From Motacilla alba alba (lineage: Eukaryota; Chordata; Aves; Passeriformes; Motacillidae), in contig NC_052016.1 in assembly GCF_015832195.1 (NCBI RefSeq), positions 80,314,547 to 80,378,546 on the forward strand: DNA of 64,000 bases, in the 5' to 3' direction. The stretch's first letter is position 1. Every line of letters begins with the position of its first letter. This document shows positions 49,511 to 63,500 of this stretch, one piece after another. The notes beneath the pieces are model-generated. The model saw only the letters and a list, made by a program, of their open reading frames with translations. It ran no database searches and was not told where the DNA came from. A program made the position numbers and the translations under genes.

Positions 49511-52500
49511 TTTAGAGAACAAAATGTCACGTTCACACTCAGAGAACACCAGTGATTAAAGGCATCTCTTATTTCAGAGAGATTGGGATTTTAACCCTGT
49601 TATTTCAGACAGTGTTTTACGCTCAGGTGGAGATATTTTGTGTTTTCCTAAAAAAACAGTAATAAAAGATTTACAGTTAAATTGTGAGACTTTATATTTT
49701 GTTGAATGTGAGTTGACCTACTGACATTTGAAGGACTTCTTTCATGTTTACATGCTGTTTTAAACAAAGTAAAATTCTTTAGACCCTGTTTTACACATGC
49801 TGTTCTTTTACCTATTAATTTTGAGAATTTCTGAAAACAGATCATCTGTGTTTTCTGCCTATATCTTTTCTGCTTCAAACTGTCTTGTTGCCATGGAATC
49901 TCTGTTCTGCACTAGGAAAATAAATTATTGTTTAAAAAAGAAGGTGCTTGTCAAAGTACACAGCAAAATTAACCATATATCTAATATCATTAGATCAGAA
50001 AACTTTAAAGCAAAAGAGAGGGTTTTTTTAAAAATTATTTATGCTGTTTATCTAAAACCTGGACTTTGTCATTAACTAAATAATTTCATTCACATGGCTC
50101 TGCCCATATTGGATACCTGGGCAGCCTCTGCAGTAATACAGTAATACAAACATTCTCAGGCTTTGGTATTATTGTCCAGTGGATTTAGGTTCAGGATTTC
50201 AATGTGTGTGTGTGTGATCTGCACTGACAATATAGGTGTATCAACCACGAATCAGAGAGAATGAAACACATGTTGTTGAGAGAAAAACTTGGTAGAGCAA
50301 CATGCATGACCAAGATAAGAGCAAGCAGAGAAATTATTTCTCTAATTGGCCAAGAAGGTTAAAGTTAAATGTTTTAGAGTGCCTAGGATGACTTCAGATC
50401 TCTGGAGAATAGCAGGGGACAACTGAAAATGGTAGTTCTGGAATCTTTAAGCCATATTTCAAATTCACAAGCAGTCCATTTTAAAGGCCACCTCTCTCCA
50501 AAGTGACAGTCAAAACTAATTTAGGTCATATGTATGCAGATAATCTCACATGGTCTGAAAACAGCTACAAATCTCTAGGAAAGGGATAGCAATATCCCTG
50601 CTTACAGAATGAATAGCGCTTCCCTGAGATACCTACAATGGTGTAATGCTAAGGGCTACATTTAGCTAATGGAAATCATATAATATCCTTAATTTCAAGA
50701 AGCTGATGACAAAAGTAAGAACAAAATGCTAACTCATATTAAAAAAAGAGATTTATTACATTTGACAACAGCTATAGTGAAGTTACAAAATAAATAAAAT
50801 TTCAGGGAATTAGTTTGGGTTGGTTCTGTTTTTTGAAGGGCTTTTCATTTTTTTAAATTAAAAGTTGTGAAAATTGCTAATGACAGCAGCAGGTATCAGA
50901 TATAAACTCAAAATTATATTTATCATAGTTAAAAACCAGCAAATTTTTAAACTTCTATAAAGCAAAAATCATCAAATTTGATCTACAGTAACTTACCTTT
51001 ATTATACTAAATTGAATGGTTTATTTTGTTGCATTCATCAATTGCCTTTTATTAAATATTTATATTTCAACAATTCTCTATCCAATATAACTAAAGTTAC
51101 AGATGACAATTCCTAAAGGTTTAAACAGCATATCGTAAATAAGAAATATTTAAAAGAATGAGAAGAAGGCAGTCATTTAGATGTCAGTGATTTACGCAAG
51201 ATACTTGGGTCAGGTAAAATTTTAAGGGAAGAAAATTAATAATTATGTGAAATTTAAAAAAAAGAGTCATTATTCATCTTGAGCCAATTTAGTGTTACAG
51301 AAATTAGACTGAAAAAAGAAAGAAATCTGAAGACCAGTGAAACCAGTGCAGAGGAATGCAAAGTAAAGGTGGACTCTCTACTAGATATGAACCAGGACTC
51401 TCTACTAGATATAAACTTAATATATATAAAATATAGTTAAATAGTTTGCTATTTATTCTACTTATTCATTTTACCTTGTATTAAATGTAATGCTCTTTGA
51501 AATCTGTTACTTGCCTTGTACTGTTCTATTGTAAAGGAATTCAGTAATTGGTGTATACTTCTTTGTAAAACACACACAGTATTTTGTTATTTTTGGAGAA
51601 AAAACACATAGCATAGTTGATTAACATTCATGCTAACAGTTACAGCCACAAAGAGAATGAACAGCAGAAGAGAGACAGACTACAACTGTGTAAACCAGCA
51701 TTTTAATATTCTTTCCCAGTGGTATATACTTATATACCACTAAATTTATGATTGCAGTGCCAGAGCAAAAGGATAATTGATTCAAAAGTCAAGTTGTAAT
51801 TGAGTTTTAAGGGATTTTTACCATGTAGAATTCAAAGCAGAGTTTCACATACTATGTGACACTTCAGAAAAGTTGAAATTTTGTCAGCTATTAGATCAGC
51901 CTGGTAATTAAGATTCAATTTGAGCCCTACATTAGGGAATCTCATGGAATTTATTGACTAAAATGAAACTGCTTCAAGGCAGAACAAAATTAGAATGTCT
52001 CAAATCACTTGTAAAGGTTGGGGATCTAAATTGTGAAATACCATTATAATTAAGAGCTGCTGGTGACATGCTTGCTGGTGCATCCATCAATTCCATTTCC
52101 TCATGACTGACTTAGTATACTCACTTAATCGCAAGTCCTGACTTCTTTTTCTTTTTACTTCCTAGGGGCGCTATGAAGACATGGAGCATTAAGGAAGCAT
52201 CAGCAGAAGTAAACATTCAAAGAAGTCTTTATTTCTGTTTTTTGAAGTAACTCTTTGTTGGAAGATATCTTTCCAAAGATCTGGAAAGATATGGGCTCCA
52301 TTTTTTATTGGTTCAATTCTTCTACTTATTGTTTTATGTGTCAGAACAAGTATTCTCAATATAATCAATATCATGGCAGTGTCATTTAGTTTATGACTGA
52401 TATTCTTTGAAATTATTATAGGAAACAGTATCTTCTATGAATCAATTAGAAAAATTCTTGTTTAAACTCAATCTGGCAGCTAATATCCACAGGTTACAGA

Positions 52501-54186
52501 GATAATGGAAGAAGTAGCACTCAGAAGTGGCCTTCAGAGAAAAGTATCTACTTCCTTGTAGAAAAAGCAGGCTTACAATTCTCAAAAAGATCTTTTCTTC
52601 TTTGCTCTAACTATTTGACTGCAAAACATTTTGGATATAAAAACAGGATGGCATAAAAATCAAGCTGCTGCCTTTGTGTTGCAGAAAGTGCTATTAAAAA
52701 TATGATATTTTTAAGCTTCCAATTATGACTTCCTTAGTTAATCTTAAAAATAAAAGCCATACATTGTATTTTGCAAAAAAGCAGATCACAGCTGCATACA
52801 ATATCCCCAAATAGAAAATAAAATTTACTGAGCACTTCAAGAATCACTACAAGTATTTGTGTCTAGCTGGCAACCCATACAGTTCAAGTATGCGTGCTTA
52901 TAATGATGTTAATACATAATCCAGCTCTTCCATTTTATAAAATAATTGTAGTGAATAACTATAAAATCAAAATAGAATAAGATATTATTTTTTAATGTAG
53001 TGACAAATACAATTAAAAAAACTATAAATCAATATGAGGCATATTTTTTCCTCAAAATTTTGATTTGAATCCTTTTTTATTTTTGGACTGTAAAATTCTG
53101 CACTTACTGCAATGCTTAGCAATTATGATTCTTAAAATTTTGTGATACTTTTCACTGGAACTGTACTTGGTATTCAAGAAATGTGAGAATTAAACACAAG
53201 TAAATTAGTTTTTTGCCCTCTGACATTTATGTTATTGTTTGGTTTTTAATTGCATGACTCCACATTCATTTTTATGCACACTCAAGCTACATGCATTGAA
53301 TGAAAATTTCTCTGCATTTTCCTTTTTTTTTTCTTCTCAGAGGTCTCCAAGGCTTATTCCTTATATGTCGTCCAAATTATTAGTTAAATGTAAAATCATT
53401 AATCTTCAAAAAGTTAATATCTTTTTGAGAATGTATTAAGATGCTCTGACTGCCATAATCTGAATGCTGAATTGATCTTAGCAACATATTTGTGAAACTA
53501 AGTAGAACTACAGTCTTCATCTGTGCAGATAAGAGGTTTAGAGAGTGTGAAGCAAAAGGTATTAAATACCCACTTATCTCAGTGTCAAATTCAAAGCAGA
53601 AAAGCTCTGATGTTTTTCCTGGTAGAATTTTCACATAGGAATTCACATGTTCAAAATACATCACTTGTTAAATTTGGTAACAGTTGCGAGCTGTCATCAT
53701 ATCTGTAAATTTAAGTCTTGGAGTCTTCTATTGAATATTCTCAACATAAAGAATATAAAATTACTATTTATGAAGATGTTGGTTCATCACCCTCAAAAAA
53801 GAACTCTAACAAAATGCGTTTACATTACATTCTTCAGAATCAGTTTCCTTAAAAAGAAGGATAGTCTTTCTTTCCCTAATACTTTTTTATGCATTTTTAC
53901 TACAAAAATCTATGAGAGAAGAAAAAAAAGTATTACAGAAAAGGGAGTAACAAAGTAGATAAATGTGATACATTTCAAGAGCATTATTCATCCTATGCAT
54001 TAATGACATGAGAATCATGTGAAAATACTGCCGTTTGATCATAACATTAAAAACTGAACTTGAGAATATATATTTTTTTATAGCCTAGAATTCCAAGTAG
54101 GACGGGATTGAACCTAGAAGTATTATTCTTGTCAATTTATTATTAGTGCCACTGATATAATTTATGTTATGTGCCTTTAACATCGT
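49511..54186. other. AT-rich DNA, no gene seen
   Basis: No gene or recognisable LINE or LTR. There is a short (TG)n run near 50205-50216 and a 24-bp tandem duplication at 51371-51418. A polypyrimidine stretch with AG at 52150-52165 is present, but no matching donor site was found. Confidence 0.5.
51371..51418 (+). repeat. 24-bp tandem duplication
   Basis: The unit beginning ggactctctactagatat occurs twice head to tail, with about 21 of 24 positions identical. It is a simple local duplication. Confidence 0.85.
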
Positions 54187-54187
54187 T

Positions 54188-54692
54188 CACAGAATCACAG
54201 AACAGCTGAGGCTAGAAGAAGCTTGCTGCTCAACCAGGGTCACCTAGAGCAGGTTGTCCAAGACCATGTCTGTCCAGAGAGCTTTTGAATGTCTCCAAAG
54301 AGAAAACTTAAGAGTCTCCCTGAAAAACTTGTTCCCACGCTGAATTACAGTCACAGTAAACAAGTGTTTCCTGATGTTCAGAGGAAACCTTCTGTGTTTC
54401 AGTTTGTGCCCACTGCCTCTGGTCCTGCCCACCACTGAAAGCATGGCTCCATCTTCTTTGCACCTTCCCGTCAGCATATTTATAGGATTGTCCATGAGCC
54501 TTCTCCAGGCCAAAGAGTGTGAGCTCTCTCATGCTTTCCTCACACCCCTTGCTCTTAATAATTTTTGTGACTCTCTTCAATATAATAATTTCCCTTCTGT
54601 ACTGAGTAGCCCAGACATGGGCATGGCCCTCCAGGTGTGGCCTCACACAGTGCTGAAGAGAGGGGAAGAATCACTTCCCACACATTGATAGG
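54188..54692 (-). mobile_element. CR1 LINE fragment (3' end of ORF2 region)
   Basis: It opens with "cacagaatcacagaacag", the reverse-complemented CR1 terminus. The minus-strand frames contain "GSGHKLKHRRFPLNIRKH" and "MRELTLFGLEKAHGQ", which are hallmarks of the end of the CR1 ORF2 product. The two overlapping frames show frameshifts. It is 5'-truncated, about 500 bp, and inactive. Confidence 0.9.
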
Positions 54693-56924
54693 AGTGCTTT
54701 ACTGTGATAATTCCAACTGGAATCTGTTTGGTAAGGAATGATCACAGGATCAAGGAGCTATTTTTTGAATATTTGTTTTTTTTTGGTTTTGGGGATTTGT
54801 TTTGTTTTATTTGCTTGTTATGTCAAAGTAAGAACACAAAGAGCAAATATCTTATTTAATTTGAAGTGATATTCAGGTAATACATGAATTTTTACAAGAT
54901 TTGGAGCCAAGACAGCAGGTCAACAGAAGAGAAACAAAATGACCAAACATAACTTAGGTATGAAGACATTAGGAGTTTTTCAAATCAGGAAAGTCACAAG
55001 TTGAATTATTTTTGTAGGGATACTCCAGGAAAAAAAAAAAAATTGCTTTTAGCAGTATTTAATCACACTGGTATCCTATAGGGAAATGCACAAAAAAGTT
55101 AAAAACTCAAACTAATTGGACTTTTTTTTTTCAATTTAAATAAGCTAGGCCGTGTAGCACCTAGCATGAGTTAAGGTTTCTTAAACATTAGTTAAAAAGG
55201 AATAGAAAAAAATAGGGTAAATTTAAGGGTAAATGAACTGTCCAGAGAACCTTGGAGAGGGGGAGGCTGTAGGTCACTCCACCAAGTGGCAGCCAGGAAT
55301 CTTGATGAGCCTATCTCTACATGCCTGATCTCAACAGAGTACGTAGACAAGCTCCCCAACAGGATAATCCCAAACTGACTTCTGGAAGATATTTAGTCTT
55401 CCCACTAACAATTAGGTCTTCCAAATTTACTACAATCATGGGGCAAAAACTCTGAAAATTTTTAATAAATGGGAGAATTGTATTTTTTTAAAAAATTAAT
55501 TTTTTAAGTAACTTGCTTAGTAATCCTGCCATAGTTTTGAACCAAGAATATTAACATTACTTCAGAAACATATGAAATATTTATTTTATTCTATTAAAAA
55601 CTATCTATATTTATCAGAATACATAATTGGAGTTCCCATCAAAACGGGAAAGACTCTGTTCTTCTGTTATCATAAATTAGTGTAAAATGCTCTTAATTGA
55701 ATGACTCTTGATCCACCAAGTTTTTGACCTGAAGCTGCAGTAATATCCAGATACTTGATGATGAGTGGGACTGTAGGAAATATTTTTTAAAATTTATTTG
55801 TGTGTCCTTAGGCATGATAATGAGTGCTTCTCACTATCATAAGAAATGTATCTGCCAGAACCATTTCACTGGGATAAATTTTAATAAGGTGGTCTTGCCC
55901 ATTACAATTAAAGATATCCCAATTGTGTTTTGAGTAACAAATAGCCCATACCTGGTTTTCTGTGGCAGAATGGAAACTAGGAAATTGTTCTGTCAATAAC
56001 AATTAGAAGGGTGAGTATCATGATGAAAGGTCTCTCAGTCTTTGGCTGAACTGAATGAGGTTCAAGAAGTTGCTTTTAACACTACATAATACCAATGTAA
56101 CAAAACAGTAGACTCTGGTCTCAAGGTACTAATAGTGTCTATCAGTGCTTTGAATTATATTCTTCTTTATCTTTTTATTCAGATTCAACCTTAAGAAACA
56201 TAAATACTATATTGAAACTTTTGAATTCAGTTCCCATAACCCACCAAAAAAAAAATTAAAATGGCAGCCTCAAAAGTCATTCAAATGTTCAATTAATAGT
56301 ACTCAGATTACAACAAATTAAAAAGCTCTCAGCCATCTATTATGTTGTAACTTATCTGCTAATGCATTTTAACAAAAGGAAAAATAAATAATCTTAATTT
56401 TTTTTATAAAAATAGTCATGGATTACATAAATGATCACAGAAAAAGCCCTACATGAAACATCTTCATGACCAGAATTTAGGTGAAGCTTTCATACATACA
56501 AAATAAATTGTCTCTGACCCTAGAAACACTTTACTGTCCTTCCAAAATAGCATAAACATGTGCATTTACATATGCACTAGAACATTTGGGATTCAGGCAG
56601 GCATTAGAGACAGTGACTAATGCATTAAAAAAAGGCACATGCCACAGTATTCAATTCACTGCACCAGTCTTGAAAAAATAAACCATTATTTTAGATCTTT
56701 AATACATTTGTACTGTTTTCATATCAGACAGCCAAATATGAAAATAGAAAACTGGGTTTTCAGAAATTGTTGCTTTACATTTAGGCTGCTGATAAGAAGA
56801 CATTTTTTGAATTATCTTCAGGTTTTTTTTCACCAAAAAATTTCTTCTATATTTAGTATATTTCATTATTTCTATTAATACAATTGATCATTCCAGAGGC
56901 CTTCAAAATTACATCTTTCCCAAT
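54693..56924. other. AT-rich spacer, no gene seen
   Basis: No gene recognised. A T/G-rich tract lies near 54.77-54.81 kb. The segment 55230-55400 is less AT-rich and unexplained. Confidence 0.5.
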
Positions 56925-56925
56925 A

Positions 56926-58270
56926 TTCATAGAATCATAGAATGGAAGGGAATCATAGGTGTGGAAGGGATCTTAAAGGTCATCCTATTCCAACCCCATC
57001 CTTCTCATGGGGAGGGATGACATCTACTAGACCATGTAATTCAAAGCCACATCCAGCCTGGCCTTGAAGATCTACGGCCTCTCTGGGCAACTTGTTCCAG
57101 TGCCTCACCACTCTCATGGCAAAAAATTTCTTCCCAATACCTAATCTAAATCTGATGGCTTTCCATTTAAAGGCATTGCTCCTCCTCCTGTCATTATACA
57201 CATTTGTCAAAAGTCTCCAGATTACCTGCAGGCTCTCTTTAGGTACTGGAAGGCTGCTAGAAGGTCTCCCCAAGGCCTTATTCAGGCTAAACAATCCCAA
57301 GTGTCTCAGCCCATCTTCACAGGACAGGTTCTCCAGCTCTGTGACCAGCTTAGTGTTCCTCCTCTGGACTCAGTCCAACAGTTATTCTTATGTTGGGGCT
57401 GGATGTAGTACTTTGTGGGGTCTCACAAGGACAGAGTAGAGGTCAGCTCACTTGACCTGCTGACCATGCTTCTTCCAATGAAGCCTGTGATACGGTTAAT
57501 TTTTTCATCTGCAACACTATATTGCTGCGTCATGTTGACCTTCTCATCCACCAAAACACTCAAAGTCCTTCTCTTCTGGGCTGCCTTCAATCTATTCTTT
57601 ACCCAGCTTGTAACAGTGTTTGAGATTGATCTGGACCAGATGCTGAACCATGCACTTCACCTTGTGGAACTTTGTGAGGTTTACACAGGCCCACCTCTCA
57701 AGGTCCCTTTGGATGGCATCCCTTTCCTTCAGTATGTCGACCACACCACACAGGCTAGTGTCATCAGCAAACTTGCTGAGGGTGCACCCAACCCCACTGC
57801 CTGTGTCGCTGACAGAAATGTTCAATAGCAACAGAGTCAACAGCAGTCACTGGGGAGTACCACTCATCACTGGTCTCCACTCAGACAGAGAGCTGTGGAC
57901 CATAACTCTGATAGCAACCAGCCAGCCAACTCCTTACCTGCTGAGTGGTTTATCTGTTAAGTTCACGTCTCTCCAGTTCCCACACAAGAACATTATGTGG
58001 GACAGTGTCAAATGTTTTGTACAAGTCCACGTAGACAATGCCATCACTCTTCCCTTATCCACCTAAGCTGTAAACCAGAGGATCTGCTTCACGATTTTTC
58101 CAGATACAGAGGTGAGACTGACAGGGTTGTAATTTCCCAGATCTTCCTTTTTTAACTTTTTAAAAACTGAGAGTTATGTTTCCTCTTTTCTGGTCAGTAG
58201 GAACTTCATCAGTCTGCCACAACCTTTCCAATGCTGCAGATAGTACCTTAGCCCCATGAGAAGGGCAAAT
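56926..58270 (-). mobile_element. CR1 LINE fragment with RT active-site region and 3' end
   Basis: It begins with "catagaatcatagaatgg", the reverse complement of intact CR1 octamers. The frame at 57592-57840 (minus) contains "CTLSKFADDTSLCGVVD", so the FADD box of the reverse-transcriptase catalytic site is present. The frame at 56980-57300 contains "RLGIGKKFFAMRVVRHWNKL" from the C-terminus. About 1.35 kb remains, making it the longest CR1 here. Several frameshifts split the frame, so it is inactive. Antisense plus-strand frames of 115-138 codons are not genes. Confidence 0.92.
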
Positions 58271-59847
58271 TTGGTTTTTATTTATGACTCAACATGTGTT
58301 ACACAGGGCATGAAAAATTGCCATTTCTACACAGCTTTTGAATAGCTCTAAGGAAAGAAACTCAACTATCCTCACTGGGTGTCTTGCGTCAGTACTTGGC
58401 CTACCTCACACCAAAATATGTTTTTCCAATTCATACAAAATTATCACCTTTTTTCCTGGAAAAAAAATTGCAATCCTGAACTGTATCATGCAGTTCAGAG
58501 ATTCACCTATGCTTTACTAACATTGACACTGAAGTATCTCAAAATAAATCAAGAGGTAATGTGAAATTTTTAATCTAATTAAGTCAATTGGAAATTCTCC
58601 ATGGATTTAAAGAAGGTGAAAACTTTACTGATAGTCTGATTTCTAGAAAGTCTTACAGCATTGAACCAACAATGAAAATATCATTAATAAATAGACATAG
58701 ATGACTTGTATTTAAATTAAGAAATTTAGTATTTCTCAGCTATGCAATGTAATACAACAGAGCATCTGGCCTCTATATACATAACTTTGATGGACTTCTA
58801 GAACCAAAAAAATATAGAAATATCAGTTTTTTCCTTATATAAAAGAAGTATTTATTTGAAAATCTATGCTAAAATTAATGATTCAGGTAAATAATGCCAC
58901 TGTTTTTTCTCTAGAGTCAAGTTTCAATAGAAAAAGATATCTTGCATATTTGAATTCTCAGAACAATAATGTTATTAACTACCTGATATAAAATTGTACA
59001 GGTCTGGAAGAAACTGTCTCAAGAACGTCATATTGATAACTTCTAGTACAACTTTTTTGTGTGTGCCTCATGATTTACTTGATACTCTTCCTGTATATAA
59101 TGGAGAGACTTTAAAGAACTAGAATAAATGGTTTCTTTATTCACTTTTTCAAACTTATTTTCAATTCAGAAAATAGTATTTCATTTCACTATCTGGCTAT
59201 ATAATAACTTTAAATAGCACTATACAGCTAGATCTATTCTGGCTATATTTTATTTGTAACCTCCTGGATTCTTGTCCAACAAAGTAGCTTCAAATTATTT
59301 CTTCAGATTTGTAACCCACTCATTAAAAAAAAAAAAAAGGTGTGAAAGAACACCTTGTCCATCAGCAATATGTGAAAGTCTAACAGTATAATAGAGAAGG
59401 TGAGTAACCTATGGCTTTGACAAGTTTATTCACTCACATTCTGTACATAAGCCCTCATTATCTAAAGTTATTATATGTTGGTTATTATTTCAGCCCTGTT
59501 CAATTCTTACTAGAGTAGTTACAAGTCTGGAAAAGTATGATTTTATGGCAGAGATCTTTGGTGAGTCAGATATTAATTAGAGAAGTAAAGAAATTCATAC
59601 TGAAATACTCTGTGCCATTTTGACCCATCATCATTGTACTGCAACACTGAGGCGGTCTTTACAGACACACTCAGTACTATGCTTGCCACAAATTATTGAA
59701 CATTCTCTTGAAGAGATAATCTAGTGAGATTAGTGAGATATAAATATCTTTTTTTTATTATTAATTTGATGATGTGCCTCCACCCCAGCCTGACCTTTAT
59801 TTCCCATAACCCTGCTCAGGTAATCACCAGCAGCAGCTGTAATTGGG
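58271..59847. other. AT-rich spacer, no gene seen
   Basis: No gene or clear repeat was recognised. A poly-A run lies near 59.33 kb. Confidence 0.5.
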
Positions 59848-60535
59848 TGTACATGGTCATAGTGGTTTCATAAGACTCCAAGCAGATCTGTGAGAGACAG
59901 ATAATGCAATAGCCAAGGGCTGGTCTAGACTATTCACCTAAGCAGAGTGCTAGTCAAGGGCTGATCTAAGACAATTATGGAATAAACTAATATCTGTAGT
60001 CAACATGCAAATATGATCATAAATTATTTATCTAATTCCATAAATAGTGGACAGCCCAGAGCCTGTTGAGTCTCTAGCACAGAAATGGGTTGCACATCAG
60101 GATCTCCCCTTAAGAAAGGACACATCTCAATGTTACTGTTTGAGGATGAGGGACTTCTTTTTGCTGGCATGCTAGGTAATTGTATTGGAATGAACTCACT
60201 CAAAATTTGAAATAGTTTGAAATCAAAAGGATTGGTTATGACATAAAGAGTCAAACAATTCTGGGACTAAGTATGGATCCAGATACATGTAAACTCCCCT
60301 CTGAGAAGGTATAAGGAATGCTCTTCTGAACTTCATGGCTCAACTGGAGGGTGTCCCTGAGAGGTTTGTCTGACCCTGGCCTCTATGCAGTAAATTTAAG
60401 CCAGTGTACCTGGCCATCTAATCCTGTTAAACGACTGTCATATTTCCTGTTAAGCTTTGTTAAATTGTTGGTTTCTAGCAATAAACATATTATAACTGCC
60501 CTGTTCCAAGTGAAGGGGGTTGCTCCATCCACAAC
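59848..60535 (+). mobile_element. Solo LTR of an avian endogenous retrovirus
   Basis: The block begins TGTACATGGTC and runs about 690 bp to "gttgctccatccacaacg". It carries AATAAA at 60480-60485, about 50 bp from the end, which fits an R/U5 layout. Text such as "tggacagcccagagcctg" and "gtaaacgactg"-like stretches recalls a known songbird LTR. The frames inside are short and not retroviral proteins. No internal region adjoins. Exact ends and target duplication are unresolved. Confidence 0.6.
60480..60485 (+). promoter_or_regulatory. LTR polyadenylation signal AATAAA
   Basis: Exact AATAAA about 50 bp before the LTR's right edge. Placement suits the retroviral polyadenylation signal; use is unknown. 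Confidence 0.5.
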
Positions 60536-63500
60536 GAAGAGGCAACCTATTAAAGGCCTCATAGCACAAAGAACTTACCTATATATTTTATAAAGCTGGG
60601 GAGAGAACAGAAATCTAGTCATAAAAGAAAAACAGAAAAGAATGTCTTTAAGGAGAACAGTAAGTGCCTAGTATTATGTATGTTCCTTTGTTTTCACTCA
60701 TGACTGTTTCTTCTTTCTCAGGATATGAACTTGCACTAGATGACAAAAATTATTTGGGTCTGAGAAATAGACAATGGATTGTACTCAAAGCTAGATCCAA
60801 AAACTCATTCAGGCGCCCCCACCAGTAAGAGGAAGAACCAAGTGACGGATGCTGATGAACAAAAACCCTCAAAGAAAGAAAAACCCATATAGTCTTTTAG
60901 AGGGTTTGAGGGCTGGTTTTTTTGAGGGTTTTTTTTTTTTAAGCTACGGTTTGTTTTAGATTTTAAAAACATAATTTTAATAAGACAAATGAAGTATTTT
61001 TATTGATGAGTGTAAGTAAATCCAACTACTACCTATGTTCAGTTCACATCTGAATAGAGAGAAAGAAAGTTAAATTATCCTCAAACCATCTAACTATAAA
61101 AAACACACTGGAAATTTAGGTAGAAATACTTTATTTAGTGTTATAGAAGTTACTGAAATAATCAGTATCAATATATGGATAACTCTAAATAGAGGTCTAG
61201 AGACATATATGTTAGCAAAAAAAATAAAAACTGGTTGGAGGTAACACCTTAATTTTGATTGTTAAGACCTCATATGAAAAAAAAACTTGTTCACTGAAAA
61301 CCGTATTCAGGTGTATTTCTGAACAGTAGCTTCAAATCAAAAACCTTCATCTATTACCTTTTGTCTGTATTTCTCAAAACACCCAATTTCAGAAAACAAA
61401 AAACACTAAAAAAATGACTCCATGTCAGGAGAACCTTTGACTCCCTTATTTTTCCCTGTTTCTTTCCCATTGGATTGTAACATTCATCTAGAGAAGGAAA
61501 AACTCCTCGAGTTTGAGCAGATTCTGTACATCTCTCAAGCCACACAAATTCCAGATATATTCAGAAATTAGGAGCTGTTCCTTCTAAACCTTCTGGGAAC
61601 TTCTGTATGTTAGACATATACGTGTTTTGAGTACCTCTGACACAGGTTGTAAAACATTAATCATGTTGAAGCTATCTATGCCCTATTAATTTAAGGTTCA
61701 GGGAATATAAGAAGAACTTCAAAGAACATTGCAGCTTCAAACCTGAGTTTAATTAGTTATTTATTAACCCAGATTAATGGATGAGGAAAAAATGAACAAA
61801 ACCAGAATTATCTTTCACTGTATCTCCTTATGAACTGGAGAACTTCTCCACACTCACATGACTATCCCTTCCCAGTGAGATCTGCTTCTGATTTGGAAGG
61901 GACTGCCATCCATGCAGGGACCAACAGAAGGAACCTCCAGGGCAGCAGACAAACACACTCACTGAATTTTGAGTAGGGTCCCAGAAGAGAGGACAAGAAA
62001 TTCCCATCACTGTCATCTTCTGCCTGGTAGTGAGAGCCACAGGGTGCTAGAAGCTTGCTGTAATTGTTGCAGATACTTTCTTCTCGAGGAACATGGTACT
62101 GTCAGTCTTAGTAAAAAAAGGAATATTGAAAGGTGAACTTAATATGCAGAGAAAAAGTATAAATACTAGATTCTAAATACTAGAATCTTCTCTAACTTTT
62201 AGGGAAATTTTTCTGATCAGAACAGATCCTTCTGACTGTTTAACCTTTAAAACATCAAAAGCACTGACAGTTGTTGGCTCTGTATATGCATATGTTTACA
62301 TGTGCATCTATACGCATATGGACCTTTTGTATATGCACATACACATATATGGACCTTTTGTCCACAGCAATGGACACAGTGTACCAACATTTACACACAG
62401 CTCATATAAAACATCTGTGTACAAACTGATCATTAACCTCTCCCTGTGAATAAGTACCAGACATTTCCCTTGTCGGTCTTCCATTAGTCACATTACAAGA
62501 AGTCTAGACACTTAAATAAGCTATAGAAGTTTCAGACAACTACTGGTTCTCTGTCCCCAGGCATTTGGCACCTAGTTACATCCTTCTGTTCAGTTTAGTT
62601 CCAAGTTCCTTTTGCAAATACTTTTCATAGCATACAATGAGACCACCACAACAAAGGAAGCTGAGGTGCAGTAAGACAAAACTGATGAATAGTAAGAAAA
62701 ATTCAGGTAATGCGAATAACTGGGACCAGAGTGAAGCCATCTGAGAGTTCTTACAGAACGGAAATTCAAAGTATCAGCACCATGGGTGAGCTATGCCTTT
62801 TTAAAATACAGCTTCTTCTTCATGTAGTGGAGTCCCTAATGTATTTCTGTCTGTAAAAGGGAAGCCAAAGAAAGAAACATGAATTAGAGGTTGGACAGTT
62901 TCTACACAATTCCCTGGAAACCCAATGCTTGATTTAAAGTCAAAGTAAGGTTGCTCCAGTTTTATGTTCAGATTTTCGTTTTTATTCAACCAAGATACTT
63001 GAGAACAGAAAGCATGGGATAACTACAAATTAGGTAGCTATGTGAAATGAGTAGCATACTTATGTGATTTTGTCAACTTTTTTGCAAGTGAATCTTAGCT
63101 AAGTTATTTTTGCTATTGTCAGATTTATAATAATTACTTTACATCTAGTCCTGACTGCTCCTTTTATAACAGAATTAATTTCCATATAGACGTTTTCATT
63201 TGAACTCACCTTTAGAATCAAGCAGAATTTAATATTGACCTGTGAAACCTTCATATTTAGAGGTCTTTCCCAAGAAACAGCCTCCCATTCCTAAGAATTT
63301 GGCAATGAGGAAAAAAAAAAAATAAAAGAATTACAAATTACAGTTCAAAAAGGAAGTAGATAAGTGCAAAACATGTTGTAGGTGTCTGATGACTCTAGAA
63401 TTTGTATAAGCATTCAGTTACCTCTAGGCTGTAGAAGCTTTAACAAGGGTTGAAAAACACTTTAAATAATCGAGACACCTAACATATTTCTATGCCTTTA

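Noticed and set aside
52145..52195. Polypyrimidine tract with AG followed by GGGCGCTATG
   Set aside because: It resembles an acceptor, but no good donor follows within a normal exon length and the frame closes at once.
57415..58066. Two plus-strand frames of 137 and 138 codons
   Set aside because: Both are antisense to the CR1 ORF2 relic at 56.9-58.3 kb, whose minus strand carries the recognisable RT motif.
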